This document shows, in pieces, positions 18,401-27,637 of a stretch of 64,000 nt of DNA (position 1 is its first letter; each line of letters begins with the position of its first letter). Under the pieces are notes generated by a model, which had not been told where the DNA came from, did no database searches, and was given only the letters and a program-made list of their open reading frames with translations. The stretch lies in contig NZ_CP025013.1 in NCBI RefSeq assembly GCF_002953715.1, positions 744,001 to 808,000 on the forward strand, in the 5' to 3' direction. The DNA is from Rhizobium leguminosarum (GTDB lineage Bacteria > Pseudomonadota > Alphaproteobacteria > Rhizobiales > Rhizobiaceae). The position numbers and the translations under genes were made by a program.

Positions 18401-19311
18401 GTCGGGCTCCGCAAACGGGTGCGCAGTTTAAGAAAGGCGCCAAGTTTGTCGAGAACCGGCATGCCGAACCGGGATAGCCTGACGAAAAGCACCAGCAGGA
18501 ACACGGCATGGCCGCCGATCAGGAAGCCTTGCGGATGCAATTGCGCGCCGAGCGATTGGGCAAGGCCGAGGACGATGCCGCCGGCAAGCGTCCCCCATAG
18601 CGATCCCGCTCCGCCGATCACGGCCGCCTCGAAGGCGAAGAGAAGCTGGGGGCCGCCGGCATAGGGGCTGAAGGTCGCCCGCATCCCGAGAAAAGCACCG
18701 GCGATCCCGACCGTGACCATGGTGATCGCGGTGGCGACGGCGTTGACCCTGCGGGCGTCGATGCCGACCAGTCCCGCCGTATCGGGATCTTCCGCCGTGG
18801 CGCGGATCGCGCGGCCAAGCGCAAAGCGGCTCAGGAAGAACTGCAGCGTTCCGAGAATGACGACTGCCGTCACCATCATCATGACGGCAAGCTTGCCGAC
18901 GAAGATGTGGCCCGGCAGTTGCCAGGATGCATAGGACAGGTTGCCGATGAACGGCGCGAGCGAGCGCGTGTCGGCGCCGAACTGCTCGAACAGCAGGTTG
19001 TCGATGACGATCGACAGGCCGAAGGTCGTCAGGATCGGCAGGAGTGTGCCGCCGCGGGCGCTACGCTCCAGAATGAAGCGCTGCAGCAGCCAGCCGGCGG
19101 CCGCCATGACCGGCAGCACGATCAGCAGGCCGGCGAAAGGTGGAATGCCGGCTTTGGCGGCCAGCAGCCATAGTCCGTAAGCGGCTGCGACCGCCAGGCT
19201 GCCATGCGCGAGATTGATGATCCGCATGACCGAGAACATGAAGGACAGTCCGCAGGCGATGACGGCGTAGTAGCCGCCGAGCAGGATGCCCTGGAGCAGG
19301 GTATTGATCAC
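18397..19311 (-). CDS. ABC transporter permease, LivH type
   Basis: A 304-residue inner-membrane protein with a GTG start at 19311. It shows the LivH hallmark ILLGGYYAVIACGLSFMF at the N-terminus followed by RIINLAHGSLAVAAAYG, the AIRATAEDPDTAGLVG coupling loop near residue 185, and GLWGTLAGG-like GGAGSLWGTLAGGIVLG near residue 235. It pairs with the LivM-type permease. The start overlaps the preceding ATPase gene by four bases, so translation is probably coupled. Substrate inferred from context: plant aromatic acids or alcohols. Confidence 0.88.
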   Translation of the reverse strand: MINTLLQGILLGGYYAVIACGLSFMFSVMRIINLAHGSLAVAAAYGLWLLAAKAGIPPFAGLLIVLPVMAAAGWLLQRFILERSARGGTLLPILTTFGLSIVIDNLLFEQFGADTRSLAPFIGNLSYASWQLPGHIFVGKLAVMMMVTAVVILGTLQFFLSRFALGRAIRATAEDPDTAGLVGIDARRVNAVATAITMVTVGIAGAFLGMRATFSPYAGGPQLLFAFEAAVIGGAGSLWGTLAGGIVLGLAQSLGAQLHPQGFLIGGHAVFLLVLFVRLSRFGMPVLDKLGAFLKLRTRLRSPT

Positions 19312-20036
19312 GATGCGCTCCTTTCGCCGGCTGCTCGGTGCAATCCGAAATAGGCTTGGGTGACGTGTTCACGCGTGACGGCGGCGGCCGGCCTGTCGAG
19401 GACGATGCGTCCTTCCAGCATGCAGATGACACGGCTTGCCACGCTCATGGCGCGGGCGAGATCCTGCTCGACGAGCACGATGGTCGTTCCCGAGGTGAGC
19501 AGCGCCTGCAATTGGGCATAGACGCGATCGACGACCAGAGGCGAAAGCCCGAGCGAGACCTCGTCCAGGAGAAGAATATCGGGATTGCTCATCAGCGCCC
19601 GGCCGATCGCGGTCGCCTGCTGTTCCCCGCCCGAGAGGTGGCCCGTTTTGGCGTGACGGCGGGGTTTCAGGTTCGGAAAGGCGTCGAGGACACGATCGAT
19701 GTTCCACTCGCCCTTGCGGCCGGAGGTCTTTCCGAGAAGCAGGTTTTCCTCCACCGTCATCTGTGAAAACAGGCGCCGGCCTTCCGGCACCAGGGCGATG
19801 CCCTTGGCGATCCGTTTGTGGGACGGGACGGCGGCCAGATCTTCGTCGTCAAGAAGGACGCGGCCGGAGGATGGCAGATGGGCGCCGGCGATCGATCGCA
19901 GCAGCGTCGTCTTGCCCGCGCCATTTGCGCCGACCAGCGCCAGTACCTCGCCCTTGGCAAGATCGAAACTGACGCCGCGCACCGCCTGGAGCAGGCCGTG
20001 GCGGACGTCGAGGTCGCGGATGGAGAGAAGGCTCAT
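19308..20036 (-). CDS. ABC transporter ATP-binding protein, LivF type
   Basis: The 242-residue cytoplasmic ATPase has Walker A GANGAGKTT (about residue 36), the signature LSGGEQQATAIGRAL, Walker B ILLLDEVSLGL and the switch histidine replaced by the LivF-typical VLVEQD. It energises the importer together with the LivG-type ATPase; the start overlaps the end of that gene by four bases. The C-terminus IVLDRPAAAVTREHVTQAYFG is typical of LivF. Confidence 0.9.
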   Translation of the reverse strand: MSLLSIRDLDVRHGLLQAVRGVSFDLAKGEVLALVGANGAGKTTLLRSIAGAHLPSSGRVLLDDEDLAAVPSHKRIAKGIALVPEGRRLFSQMTVEENLLLGKTSGRKGEWNIDRVLDAFPNLKPRRHAKTGHLSGGEQQATAIGRALMSNPDILLLDEVSLGLSPLVVDRVYAQLQALLTSGTTIVLVEQDLARAMSVASRVICMLEGRIVLDRPAAAVTREHVTQAYFGLHRAAGERSAS

Positions 20037-20788
20037 GCGGGTGTCCCTCCGAGATAGGCCTTGACCACTTCCGCATTGCCCATGACCGTTTTCGGTTCGC
20101 CATCGGCGATGATCCTGCCGGCGTCCATGCAGATCAGCCGCTCCGCCACCTGCAGGAGGATATGAACGATATGCTCGATCCAGACGATGCCGATGCCGCG
20201 GCGGCGCAATTCGAGGATGGTTTCGACGAGCTCGCTCGCCTCGCCATCGGTCAGGCCGCCGCCGATCTCGTCGAGCAGCATCAGCCTCGGCTGCGTGGCA
20301 AGCGCACGGGCAAGCTCCAGGCGTTTGCGGTCCAGCAGGCCGAGCGTGTCGGCGGGGCGGTTGGCGACCGCGAGCATGCCGCAGAGCGAAAGCGAATCGA
20401 CCACGCGCTCATAGGCCTCGTCGCGGCTAGCGGCATTGCCGTGCGATGCGGCGACGAAGACATTTTCGAAGGTCGTCATGCCGCCGAAGGGCTTGGGAAT
20501 CTGATGGGTCCGGACGAGCCCGGAGCGGCAGCGTTCCGCCGCCGTCCGGCGCGTGACGTCGACGCCGTCGAAGGTGATGCTTCCCTCATTCGGCGGGAAG
20601 GCGCCGGCGAGCACGCTGAGCAGGGTCGTCTTGCCAGCGCCGTTCGGCCCGACAATGCCGATCGCCTCGCCATCGCCCATGGAAAAATCCAGATTCTCCA
20701 GCACCACCAGCGCGCCGAACCGCTTGTGGATCCCCTTGGCCGAGAGAAAGGCTCCCCCCGGCCGTCTTTGAGCTTCCCGCTGCAGCAC
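20033..20788 (-). CDS. ABC transporter ATP-binding protein, LivG type
   Basis: The 251-residue ATPase has Walker A GPNGAGKTT, a Q-loop region RTHQIPKPFGGMTTFENV and Walker B LMLLDEIGGGL, followed by IGIVWIEHIVHILLQVAERL. The signature is the variant LGLLDRKRLELARAL rather than LSGG, as seen in a subset of LivG proteins. It begins 6 bases after the substrate-binding protein gene. With the LivF-type ATPase and two permeases it makes up a complete importer in this operon. Confidence 0.9.
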   Translation of the reverse strand: MLQREAQRRPGGAFLSAKGIHKRFGALVVLENLDFSMGDGEAIGIVGPNGAGKTTLLSVLAGAFPPNEGSITFDGVDVTRRTAAERCRSGLVRTHQIPKPFGGMTTFENVFVAASHGNAASRDEAYERVVDSLSLCGMLAVANRPADTLGLLDRKRLELARALATQPRLMLLDEIGGGLTDGEASELVETILELRRRGIGIVWIEHIVHILLQVAERLICMDAGRIIADGEPKTVMGNAEVVKAYLGGTPA

Positions 20789-20794
20789 TGTTCG

Positions 20795-22114
20795 TTATCC
20801 GTTATAGGCGGTGAGCTTGGCGCCGACCGGGACATTGGGGTCGGTGGCGTTTTCGGTGACGACATAGTCGAGCGCGAATTTCGAGCCCTCCGGCGCTTTC
20901 ACCCATTGCGTGCCGATGATCGGTCCGGGAGAGACGTTGGCGACCGGGCCGCTGGTGAAGTCGACCTTGCCGGCGATCGTGGTGGTCTTCAGCGTGCTGA
21001 TCGCCTTGGCGACGGCCTCCTTGCTCTTGACGTCGGTGCTGGCCTTCAGCGCATCGAAGCCGGCGTCGAGAAGCGCAAGGCTGGCGCCGAGCTGCTGCGT
21101 CCACTGCTTGCCGCTTGCCGTCTCATAGCCGTCGGCAAGTTCGGTTCCCGATACGCCTGTCAGCGTGGACTTATAGGGGAAGGCCTTGTGCCAGTAGGCG
21201 GCGCTGCCGATGTTCAGGCCGAGGTCGCCGAGCGCCTCGATGTCGGACGGAAACAGGCCCGTCTTGGCGATCTGGCAGATCTTGATCTGCTGGGTGAGGC
21301 CCTGCTGCGCGGCCTGACGCCAGAAGGCGGCGAAATCAGGCGGTATCGGGAACGAATTGAAGATCTCCACGCCCTCCTGCCTGAAGAGAGCGATTTGCGC
21401 CGTAAAGTCGGTGGTTCCGGTTTCATAGGCTCCGGGATCGACGATGGTGAAGCCGGCCTTGGCGAGCGCCGGCGCCAGATGGGTGCGGATCGCATTGCCG
21501 TCGGCGTCGTTGGGATACATGACGCCGACCTTCTTGTTGGTCTCGATCAGGTTCCACTGCGAAACATAGGCCTTGTGGAACTCTTCGACGCCGAAGCCGA
21601 AATGATAGGTCCACTTGAAAGGCGAGGGTGCGCCCGGCTTGGCGCCGCGGCCGAAATACCAGGCTTCCCAGGGCATGACCGTCGAGAGGCAGGGAATGCC
21701 GGCCGCTTCGCAGGCGTCGGCCACCGGGTTGATGGTTTCGGGCGTCGAGACGGCGAGCATCAGGTCGATCGCCTGGTTGTTGATCAGGTCCTTCGCCAAC
21801 TGGCCGGCGCGCGAGGGATCGGACTGGGTGTCCTGGTCGAGGATCTCAACCTTCCAGGTCTTGCCGCCCGCCTGCAGGCCGTTCGCCAGCGCCTTGCGCG
21901 CCAGTTCGAGCACATAGCCGTCCGTCTCGCCGAAGCCGCCGAGAGGGCCGGTGCGCGGGCTGATGAAGCCGACCTTCAGCGTGTCGCCGCTTGCAGCGAA
22001 GGCTGTGCGGCCGGAAAGCGCCAGCGCCGCACCACCCGCCATGGTCGATGCGATGAAAGACCGGCGGCTCAGCGATGCCGCGTTGAGTTTTCCGTTGTGG
22101 AAAATGCCGTTCAT
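20795..22114 (-). CDS. Periplasmic substrate-binding protein of the aromatic ABC importer (type I, LivJ-like)
   Basis: This 439-residue exported protein starts with a twin-arginine-like signal (SLSRRSFIASTMAGGAALAL, cleavage near AFA at about residue 34), then KVGFISPRTGPLGGFGETDG, the standard opening of Leu/Ile/Val-binding-type receptors. The family is large and includes receptors for p-coumarate, ferulate and benzoates. Here the surrounding genes argue for a hydroxycinnamate or monolignol ligand. The gene lies 67 bases after the upstream ALDH gene and 6 bases before livG. It is one of the longer members, consistent with the aromatic-acid subgroup. Confidence 0.87.
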   Translation of the reverse strand: MNGIFHNGKLNAASLSRRSFIASTMAGGAALALSGRTAFAASGDTLKVGFISPRTGPLGGFGETDGYVLELARKALANGLQAGGKTWKVEILDQDTQSDPSRAGQLAKDLINNQAIDLMLAVSTPETINPVADACEAAGIPCLSTVMPWEAWYFGRGAKPGAPSPFKWTYHFGFGVEEFHKAYVSQWNLIETNKKVGVMYPNDADGNAIRTHLAPALAKAGFTIVDPGAYETGTTDFTAQIALFRQEGVEIFNSFPIPPDFAAFWRQAAQQGLTQQIKICQIAKTGLFPSDIEALGDLGLNIGSAAYWHKAFPYKSTLTGVSGTELADGYETASGKQWTQQLGASLALLDAGFDALKASTDVKSKEAVAKAISTLKTTTIAGKVDFTSGPVANVSPGPIIGTQWVKAPEGSKFALDYVVTENATDPNVPVGAKLTAYNG

Positions 22115-22181
22115 GAAATCATTCCTCCCTCTTGATGCGGGCCTCCCAGCCCGTTCCCAGTGTTCATGTCGGCCGATCTAT

Positions 22182-23645
22182 TCAGATCGGGTAGTGCCGT
22201 TTTCCCGAGGCCATGGTGATCCATCTGAGCTCGGTGAATTCATCGATCGCGGCCTTGCCGCCGAAGCGGCCGTAGCCGCTTGATTTGACGCCGCCGAAGG
22301 GCATTTGCGGCTCATCGGAAACAGTCGCCTCGTTGATGTGGCAGATGCCGGATTCGAGCCGCATGGCGACGGCAAGTGCTGCATTGACGTCAGCGCTGAA
22401 AACGGCTGCCGAAAGCCCGTATTCGTTGTCGTTGGCAACCGTCACGGCCTCGTCGACGCTGCCGACCCGGATAATCGCCGCGACCGGCCCAAAGCTCTCC
22501 TCGCGGTAGATGCGCATGGCAGGCGTCACGTGATCGATGACGGTCGCGTCCATCAGCGTGCCGTTGGCCTGGCCGCCGCAGACGAGGACCGCGCCCTTCT
22601 GCAGGGCATCGTCGACGAGCGACCGGACGCGGCGGACGGCCTCAGTGTTGATCAGCGTACCGAGCGGCGCGTTGCCGTCCTTGGGATTGCCGGCGACGAG
22701 GGTTGCGGCTTTCGTCCGGAACTTGCCGACAAAGCCGTCGGCGATCTCGTCCATCAGGATGATCCGCTCGGTCGACATGCAGATCTGGCCCTGGTTCATG
22801 AAGGCGCCGAAGGCGGCAGCACTCACGGCCTCGTCGATATCGGCGTCGGCAAGGACGATGAACGGCGCCTTGCCGCCGAGTTCGAGCAGGCAGCGCTTGA
22901 GATGCCTTGCCGCGGATTCGGCAATGATCCTGCCGACACGGGTGGAGCCGGTGAAGTTGATGCGGCGCACGGCCGGATGGGCGATCAGCGCATCGACGAC
23001 AGCGGCGGCATCGCTCGGCGCATTGGAAACGACATTGATGACGCCGCGCGGAAAGCCGGCGTCAAGCAGTATGTCGCCGATCAGGCCATGGGTCTTCGGG
23101 CAGAGTTCGGACGCCTTCAGGATGACCGTATTGCCGCAGGCAAGCGGCATGGCGACAGCGCGGGTGCCGAGGATAATAGGTGCATTCCAGGGGGCAATGC
23201 CGACGCAGACGCCTGCCGGTTGGCGGACGGCCATGGCGAGGCTTCCCGGAATGCCGGAAGGAATGATCTCGCCTGATATTTGCGTGGTCATCGCCGCAGC
23301 CTCTCGAAGAATATCCGCGCCAAGGCCGCAATTGATCGCCGCCCATTGCGCGGTGGCGCCGGTTTCACCGGTCATGGCGGCGATGAGTTCGGGCGTGCGC
23401 GCTTCCAGAATATCGGCGGCGGCATTCAGGAGCCTGCGCCGTTCGCCCGGGCCGGTTTGCGACCAGTCCGGAAAGGCCGCCGCGGCCGCATTGGCTGCCC
23501 TTGTCATGTCGGCAACGGATCCTGCCGAGGCGATCGTTGCGACATCGCCGGTCAACGGGTCGATGCGTTCGAAGGTGGCCCCTTCGGAAGCGTCCATCGC
23601 CTCGTTGTTGATCATCAGCTTTGCCGAAAACACCGTTCCACCCAT
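22182..23645 (-). CDS. Aromatic aldehyde dehydrogenase, vanillin dehydrogenase-like (copy 2)
   Basis: A paralogue of the 15080 gene with the same order of motifs: IAPWNAPIILGTRAVAMP, GSTRVGRIIAE, LELGGKAPFIVLAD, and the catalytic Cys in GQICMSTERII. Its C-terminus (MPFGGVKSSGYGRFGGKAAI) matches that of copy 1. It would oxidise vanillin or another benzaldehyde formed by the hydroxycinnamoyl-CoA lyase. The frame opens at 23729; I place the start at ATG 23645 because it gives the family length (487 residues), although the ribosome-binding site is weak. ATG 23615 is also possible. It is the first gene of the operon, divergent from the AraC gene. Confidence 0.83.
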   Translation of the reverse strand: MGGTVFSAKLMINNEAMDASEGATFERIDPLTGDVATIASAGSVADMTRAANAAAAAFPDWSQTGPGERRRLLNAAADILEARTPELIAAMTGETGATAQWAAINCGLGADILREAAAMTTQISGEIIPSGIPGSLAMAVRQPAGVCVGIAPWNAPIILGTRAVAMPLACGNTVILKASELCPKTHGLIGDILLDAGFPRGVINVVSNAPSDAAAVVDALIAHPAVRRINFTGSTRVGRIIAESAARHLKRCLLELGGKAPFIVLADADIDEAVSAAAFGAFMNQGQICMSTERIILMDEIADGFVGKFRTKAATLVAGNPKDGNAPLGTLINTEAVRRVRSLVDDALQKGAVLVCGGQANGTLMDATVIDHVTPAMRIYREESFGPVAAIIRVGSVDEAVTVANDNEYGLSAAVFSADVNAALAVAMRLESGICHINEATVSDEPQMPFGGVKSSGYGRFGGKAAIDEFTELRWITMASGKRHYPI

Positions 23646-23895
23646 TTGTCCCGCATTGGCGCCACGTGCCGGCGTCACATGCTGGTTCGCGTTGTTGCCA
23701 TGGGAGAAAACGAGCGGACGCGGCGCCACGAGGGCCGCCTGACCGTTCCTGGACCTGTTGAAGAGCCTCCTCCCAAAGGCTGATGGAGAAAAGGTTACGC
23801 CGATCTGGCGCGGATGGAATGCGATTTATTGGGTTAATATTGTAATTATCCGGTGATATCAGCATTGTTTGACATGGGGGACTGGAGGAAAAGCG

Positions 23896-24795
23896 TTGGC
23901 GACGGACGGAGGGATTCATCACTATGCCAGAGGCGAGTGGCACGCTCCGTCGCTGTCGCACCGGCGCATCCGTTTTCAAAAAGGACTATATGCCGATTTC
24001 CATCATTTCCTGCTGCTCGGGGAGGGGAGTGGGGAGCTTCATTTCGACAATGGCGAACATCGGCCGCTGCGCGGACCGCTGCTTGCCTTCCTGCCGCCGC
24101 AGGCGCGATGCGATCTGTCGATATCAGCCGGAACCGCGGCCCATCTGGTCGGGGCCTCGCCGCAGATCATGGTCGATGCGATCGGCGACAAGGTGGAATC
24201 CTATTCGCTGCGCATCTTCACCGAACAGCGCAAGCTGGTCGAGGCATTGGATCCCTTGGCGGTGGCAGAAATCAGTCCGCTGATCTCCGGCTTCGTGCGG
24301 GAACTGGGCGATCCCTCCCGCTCCTCCTGGATGGTCGCATCCGCCTATATCAGGCTCATTCTGATGGCGCTGTGGCGCGGCTCCGAGGGCGAGAGAAGCG
24401 AGCAGCGCGGGCAGGGCGAAGTGGGATCGATCCTGCAGAGATATCGGCAATTGGTCGAGGCCGGTTTCCGCCAGCACCGGCCGATCAGCGATTATGCCGC
24501 GGAACTGGGCGTCACCGCCGACCGGCTGCATTCCACCTGCCAAAGGGCGCTCGGCCGCTCGCCGATCCAGCTCCTGCACGAGCGCGTGGTGCAGGAGGCA
24601 AAGCTGAGATTGGAGCGTTCGGCCCGCAATATCCAGGAAATCTCCGACAGCCTCGGCTTTCGCGACCCGACCTATTTCAGCCACTTCTTCAAGCGCAAGA
24701 CCGGCCTTTCACCCGCCGGCTACCGCGAGATCGCCCGCGCGTCGGCCGGCTCGGAAAACAGCATGCTGTCCTCGGGCTATGCCGACTGGCCTTAG
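23896..24795 (+). CDS. AraC-family transcriptional regulator, probable activator of the divergent aromatic operon
   Basis: The 299-residue protein has an N-terminal ligand-sensing cupin-like half and a C-terminal AraC domain with two helix-turn-helix units: ISDYAAELGVTADRLHSTCQ (about residue 196) and IQEISDSLGFRDPTYFSHFF. It ends with GLSPAGYRE. The TTG start at 23896 is chosen because GGAGG lies 8 bases upstream; ATG/TTG codons further up lack this. Divergent placement from the ALDH-ABC-CalA operon suggests that it controls that operon in response to an aromatic inducer. Confidence 0.85.
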   Translation: MATDGGIHHYARGEWHAPSLSHRRIRFQKGLYADFHHFLLLGEGSGELHFDNGEHRPLRGPLLAFLPPQARCDLSISAGTAAHLVGASPQIMVDAIGDKVESYSLRIFTEQRKLVEALDPLAVAEISPLISGFVRELGDPSRSSWMVASAYIRLILMALWRGSEGERSEQRGQGEVGSILQRYRQLVEAGFRQHRPISDYAAELGVTADRLHSTCQRALGRSPIQLLHERVVQEAKLRLERSARNIQEISDSLGFRDPTYFSHFFKRKTGLSPAGYREIARASAGSENSMLSSGYADWP

Positions 24796-25421
24796 GTTCA
24801 GGGCATTGATCAAAGTAAGTAGCTTGCCAAGCTTGGGTCGCAAATCATGCTGCGGAATCCCAATCCGCGTAGGACTGCCAGAAGCGGACATTCAGACAAT
24901 CAGCGGCCATAGATGTTCTGTACGCTAAAGGTGCTGCTCAAATAGAGCATTTAACCCAATCGGACACGCTAACCGCATAAGCGTGCTATGTCCGCAAAGC
25001 TATACCCTGTGGACATAGCTTGCTCGCCAGACCAGCGCACCCCATGGGGGAAACAGCCGCACGAAGCAGCTTGAATACTCCCTCGTAAATATTTCTCAGA
25101 TTTCCCAATCTGTAGAAGGACAACAAACCTTCCTGGGTAGAGGGTACCTAGCCGCCGCCGCAACGGGTGTGATCAAAAACATGGTGGGTAGTAGTGAAGA
25201 CACTTTGGTTTAGGCGTTCCTCTCAATGACCTTCAACTCCTGCCAAAGATACCTCGATAAACCCGGCCCATCGTCCCTAGTCATTCCGGAAAGCCCGGTT
25301 TCTAAGGCTTTGTGCGATGGTGGGCGCTCCTCGCGGCCTAACGCTTATCCGGCCCCCTAGCGGAAACCGCTCAAGTTGGCCGTACAGCCGCAGCGAGGCC
25401 TCCCGAACAACCGCCAAACCC
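24796..25421. other. Non-coding stretch with one inverted repeat
   Basis: About 625 bases between the AraC gene and the cyclase gene hold no convincing gene; short frames lack family features. One clear dyad is present: GCTATGTCC at 24985-24993 and its complement GGACATAGC at 25011-25019, with a 17-base spacer. It may be a transcription-end structure or the scar of a former insertion. Nothing else was recognised. Confidence 0.4.
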
Positions 25422-26828
25422 TCACGACAGCGCAAAAATCCTTACTTCCCGCCCGATTCCCTGGAGCTCCGCCATCCGGGAGGCCGATGTGATGCCGCTG
25501 TCGCGGAGGATCTCTGAAACCTGGGCATCCTCGACGATCGCCTCCGTCGTCATGATCACATTGGGATCGGCAAGGCCCTGGACGCGGGAGGCGATATTGA
25601 CGGTCTGGCCGAAGTAGTCCTGCCGGTCGTTCAGGTTGACTGCGAGGCATGGTCCCTCATGGATGCCGATCTTCAGGAGAAGATCGTCGCTGCCGTGTTC
25701 GGCATTCAGCCGAAGCATCGCCTCACGCATCTTGAGTGCCGCCGCCACCGCACGGTCCGGGCTCGGAAAGGTCGCCATCACGGCATCGCCTATGGTCTTG
25801 ACGACTGCTCCGGCCTCTGTGGCGACGATCTCGTGAAGAACGCGGAAATGCGCGCGCACCAGATCGAAGGCGGCAAGGTCTCCGACGCGCTCGTAAAGCG
25901 CGGTCGAGCCCCTCAAATCGGTGAAGAGGAAGGTCAGGCTGGTGATCTTGAGGCGCTGGTCGACGTCGAGCGTGTCGGTCCGATAGATGTCGCGGAAGCT
26001 CTGGTTCGTCAGCAGGCGCTTGGCTGTCAGAAAAGGCCGCCTGCGGCCCAAGAGGTCGTGCAGCTCGTCGCCTGCGATGCAGACGTTCGGCACTACTCTG
26101 CGATCGGTGTGGTTTTCGAGGGTGAGCCGCAGTGAGCCAGGACGCAGGGTCAGCGTTTCGTTCAGCGCATGCGTCCGACTGATGATCATCGAGAGGGTTT
26201 GACGTTCGTCGGTGGGCTCACCCTGCACGTCGATGAACTGCGCCGAGTGTGTCACCGGATCGAAGATGATGACGAATTGCGCCGGCAGCTGCAGGGAGAC
26301 GAAGGCCTTTTCGCCCGGAGCCAACTCGATCATCTCCAGCTGGATGCGCGAAAACCTCGCTTCGAGATCGTCAGGCAGGTCGACCCCGGAGCTGAAGAAG
26401 ATCTGGCGGTAGTATTCGAGCGGCGGTAACCGATCGGGATCGTGACCGGCAATCCTGCGCACGCGCGGGCTGACAGTAAACGTGACCTCGACCATCTCGT
26501 CGAGGGTCGGTTCGTATCCGGCCGCGCAGAGCGCGCAATGGTACGTCTCGTGGACGACGGTTTTGAGGGTTGCGCCGCTGTCGAGGACGCCGCCGCATCC
26601 CGGGCAAAGGACATTCCAGGTCATCTCGAATGCGCCTATGCGGGCTGCATGCAGAAACGCTGCGATGGTTTTCTCTTCATCGAGATGGTGTTTATCGGCG
26701 AAAGCGAGCGCATTGATGCGGTTGAGCTCGCGATCCGAGCCATGCGTTACGACCTTTTCGATGCACTCGACCGTCTGCGGGTCAGCCGCCTGTCGCAGGG
26801 AGGCAAAAAGTACGTCCACTTCGCTCAT
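25422..26828 (-). CDS. Class III adenylate/guanylate cyclase with N-terminal zinc-ribbon sensor region
   Basis: The 468-residue soluble protein carries a class III cyclase domain in its C-terminal third: FLFTDLRGSTALYERVGD supplies the first metal-binding Asp, and KTIGDAVMATFPSP the second, followed by KIGIHEGPCLAVNLNDRQDYFGQTVN. The N-terminal 280 residues look like the DUF5939-type region of rhizobial cyclases and include paired cysteines (CPGCGG and CALC, near residues 75-100) that could bind zinc. It should make cAMP (possibly cGMP) in response to an internal signal. Rhizobia have many such cyclases. It lies between the two aromatic operons, on the minus strand, and has no visible link to them. 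Confidence 0.85.
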   Translation of the reverse strand: MSEVDVLFASLRQAADPQTVECIEKVVTHGSDRELNRINALAFADKHHLDEEKTIAAFLHAARIGAFEMTWNVLCPGCGGVLDSGATLKTVVHETYHCALCAAGYEPTLDEMVEVTFTVSPRVRRIAGHDPDRLPPLEYYRQIFFSSGVDLPDDLEARFSRIQLEMIELAPGEKAFVSLQLPAQFVIIFDPVTHSAQFIDVQGEPTDERQTLSMIISRTHALNETLTLRPGSLRLTLENHTDRRVVPNVCIAGDELHDLLGRRRPFLTAKRLLTNQSFRDIYRTDTLDVDQRLKITSLTFLFTDLRGSTALYERVGDLAAFDLVRAHFRVLHEIVATEAGAVVKTIGDAVMATFPSPDRAVAAALKMREAMLRLNAEHGSDDLLLKIGIHEGPCLAVNLNDRQDYFGQTVNIASRVQGLADPNVIMTTEAIVEDAQVSEILRDSGITSASRMAELQGIGREVRIFALS

Positions 26829-26951
26829 GAGACAAGTCTCCGTGTGCAGAACCCACGGCGGACGACGCCAGGATGGGGATCATAACACGAGGGTTACCCA
26901 ATAGAAATCTAAAGGCTTGGATGCTGCTTGTTTCCCGAGCGAAGGCGGGTT

Positions 26952-27437
26952 TCAGTTCCCCTTGTATATCCGCTTCAGTGCCGTCAGCAGCGCATCCAGT
27001 TCGTCGCGCGAAAACAGGTCGATGAAACGCTGCTCGTGCCTATCGATCAGCGCACGCGCCTGGGCGAGCATTGCGTGTCCCGCCTTCGTCAGATGAAGTT
27101 CCTGGCGGCGGCGGTCGGCCGCGGAGGGGCGGCGCTCGATCAGGTCGCGGGCTGCCAGCCGGTTGACGAGTGCCATCATTGTCGCCCGGTCGGTGCCGAG
27201 CGTATTGGCAAGGTCGATCTGCGATGCGCCCGGATTGCCGGCGACGAGTTCCATCACCGCCAGCTGCTTCTGCGTCAGCGCCAGCTCCTCCATGGTTTCG
27301 GCGAAGTCGCGATAGATCGCGACATGGGCCATGCGCAGGTGAAATCCCAGCAGATCGCCAAGCCGGCCGACGTCGAGGCCCGGCGTCGCGGGAGCATCTT
27401 CGCCCTCGAAATCGTCCTGGGTTGGTTTTGTGCTCAT
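26952..27437 (-). CDS. MarR-family repressor of the hydroxycinnamate operon (CouR/FerR-like)
   Basis: This 161-residue winged-helix regulator has the MarR core: LALTQKQLAVMELVAGNPGA, the recognition region QIDLANTLGTDRATMMALVNRL, and the wing RRPSAADRRRQELHLT. It is transcribed divergently from the feruloyl-CoA synthetase gene. MarR-type CouR/FerR proteins repress hydroxycinnamate genes and are released by the CoA thioester, so the same logic is likely here. The upstream region has a TTGACT -35-like box on the minus strand (27488-27493). Confidence 0.85.
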   Translation of the reverse strand: MSTKPTQDDFEGEDAPATPGLDVGRLGDLLGFHLRMAHVAIYRDFAETMEELALTQKQLAVMELVAGNPGASQIDLANTLGTDRATMMALVNRLAARDLIERRPSAADRRRQELHLTKAGHAMLAQARALIDRHEQRFIDLFSRDELDALLTALKRIYKGN

Positions 27438-27577
27438 CGTTGGTTCTCGCCTTATCCAGGCGCCATAACCATCAATATCAGCAGGTTAGTCAATATCCGT
27501 AGTGCGGATTTCCCCGCGCCATTCGAGCGATCGGATTTGCCTTAAACAGCCTCTTGCATCACAGGAAAAAGATATTA

Positions 27578-27592
27578 GTATGTGTTGCATAC
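27578..27592. promoter_or_regulatory. Candidate MarR operator overlapping the fcs promoter
   Basis: GTATG and CATAC (27578-27582 and 27588-27592) form a small dyad around TGTTG. It overlaps a plausible -10 (TAGTAT, 27576-27581) spaced 16 bases from TTGCAT (27554-27559). Binding there would block the feruloyl-CoA synthetase promoter. A direct repeat TCAATATC lies further toward marR at 27472 and 27490. Confidence 0.35.
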
Positions 27593-27637
27593 AAATTTGA
27601 TGCCTGCCGCGGGGAGCGGTGGGCATGGGAGGAGAAA

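Noticed and set aside
20162..22135. Long plus-strand frame (657 residues) opposite the importer and ALDH genes
   Set aside because: It lies antisense to livG and the binding-protein gene, which have clear family motifs. Its protein is low-complexity Arg/Gly/Ala-rich, as expected for a GC-rich shadow frame.
24985..25019. Inverted repeat as a possible attachment site or tRNA arm
   Set aside because: No tRNA cloverleaf, integrase gene or second copy was found, so it is listed only as a dyad.
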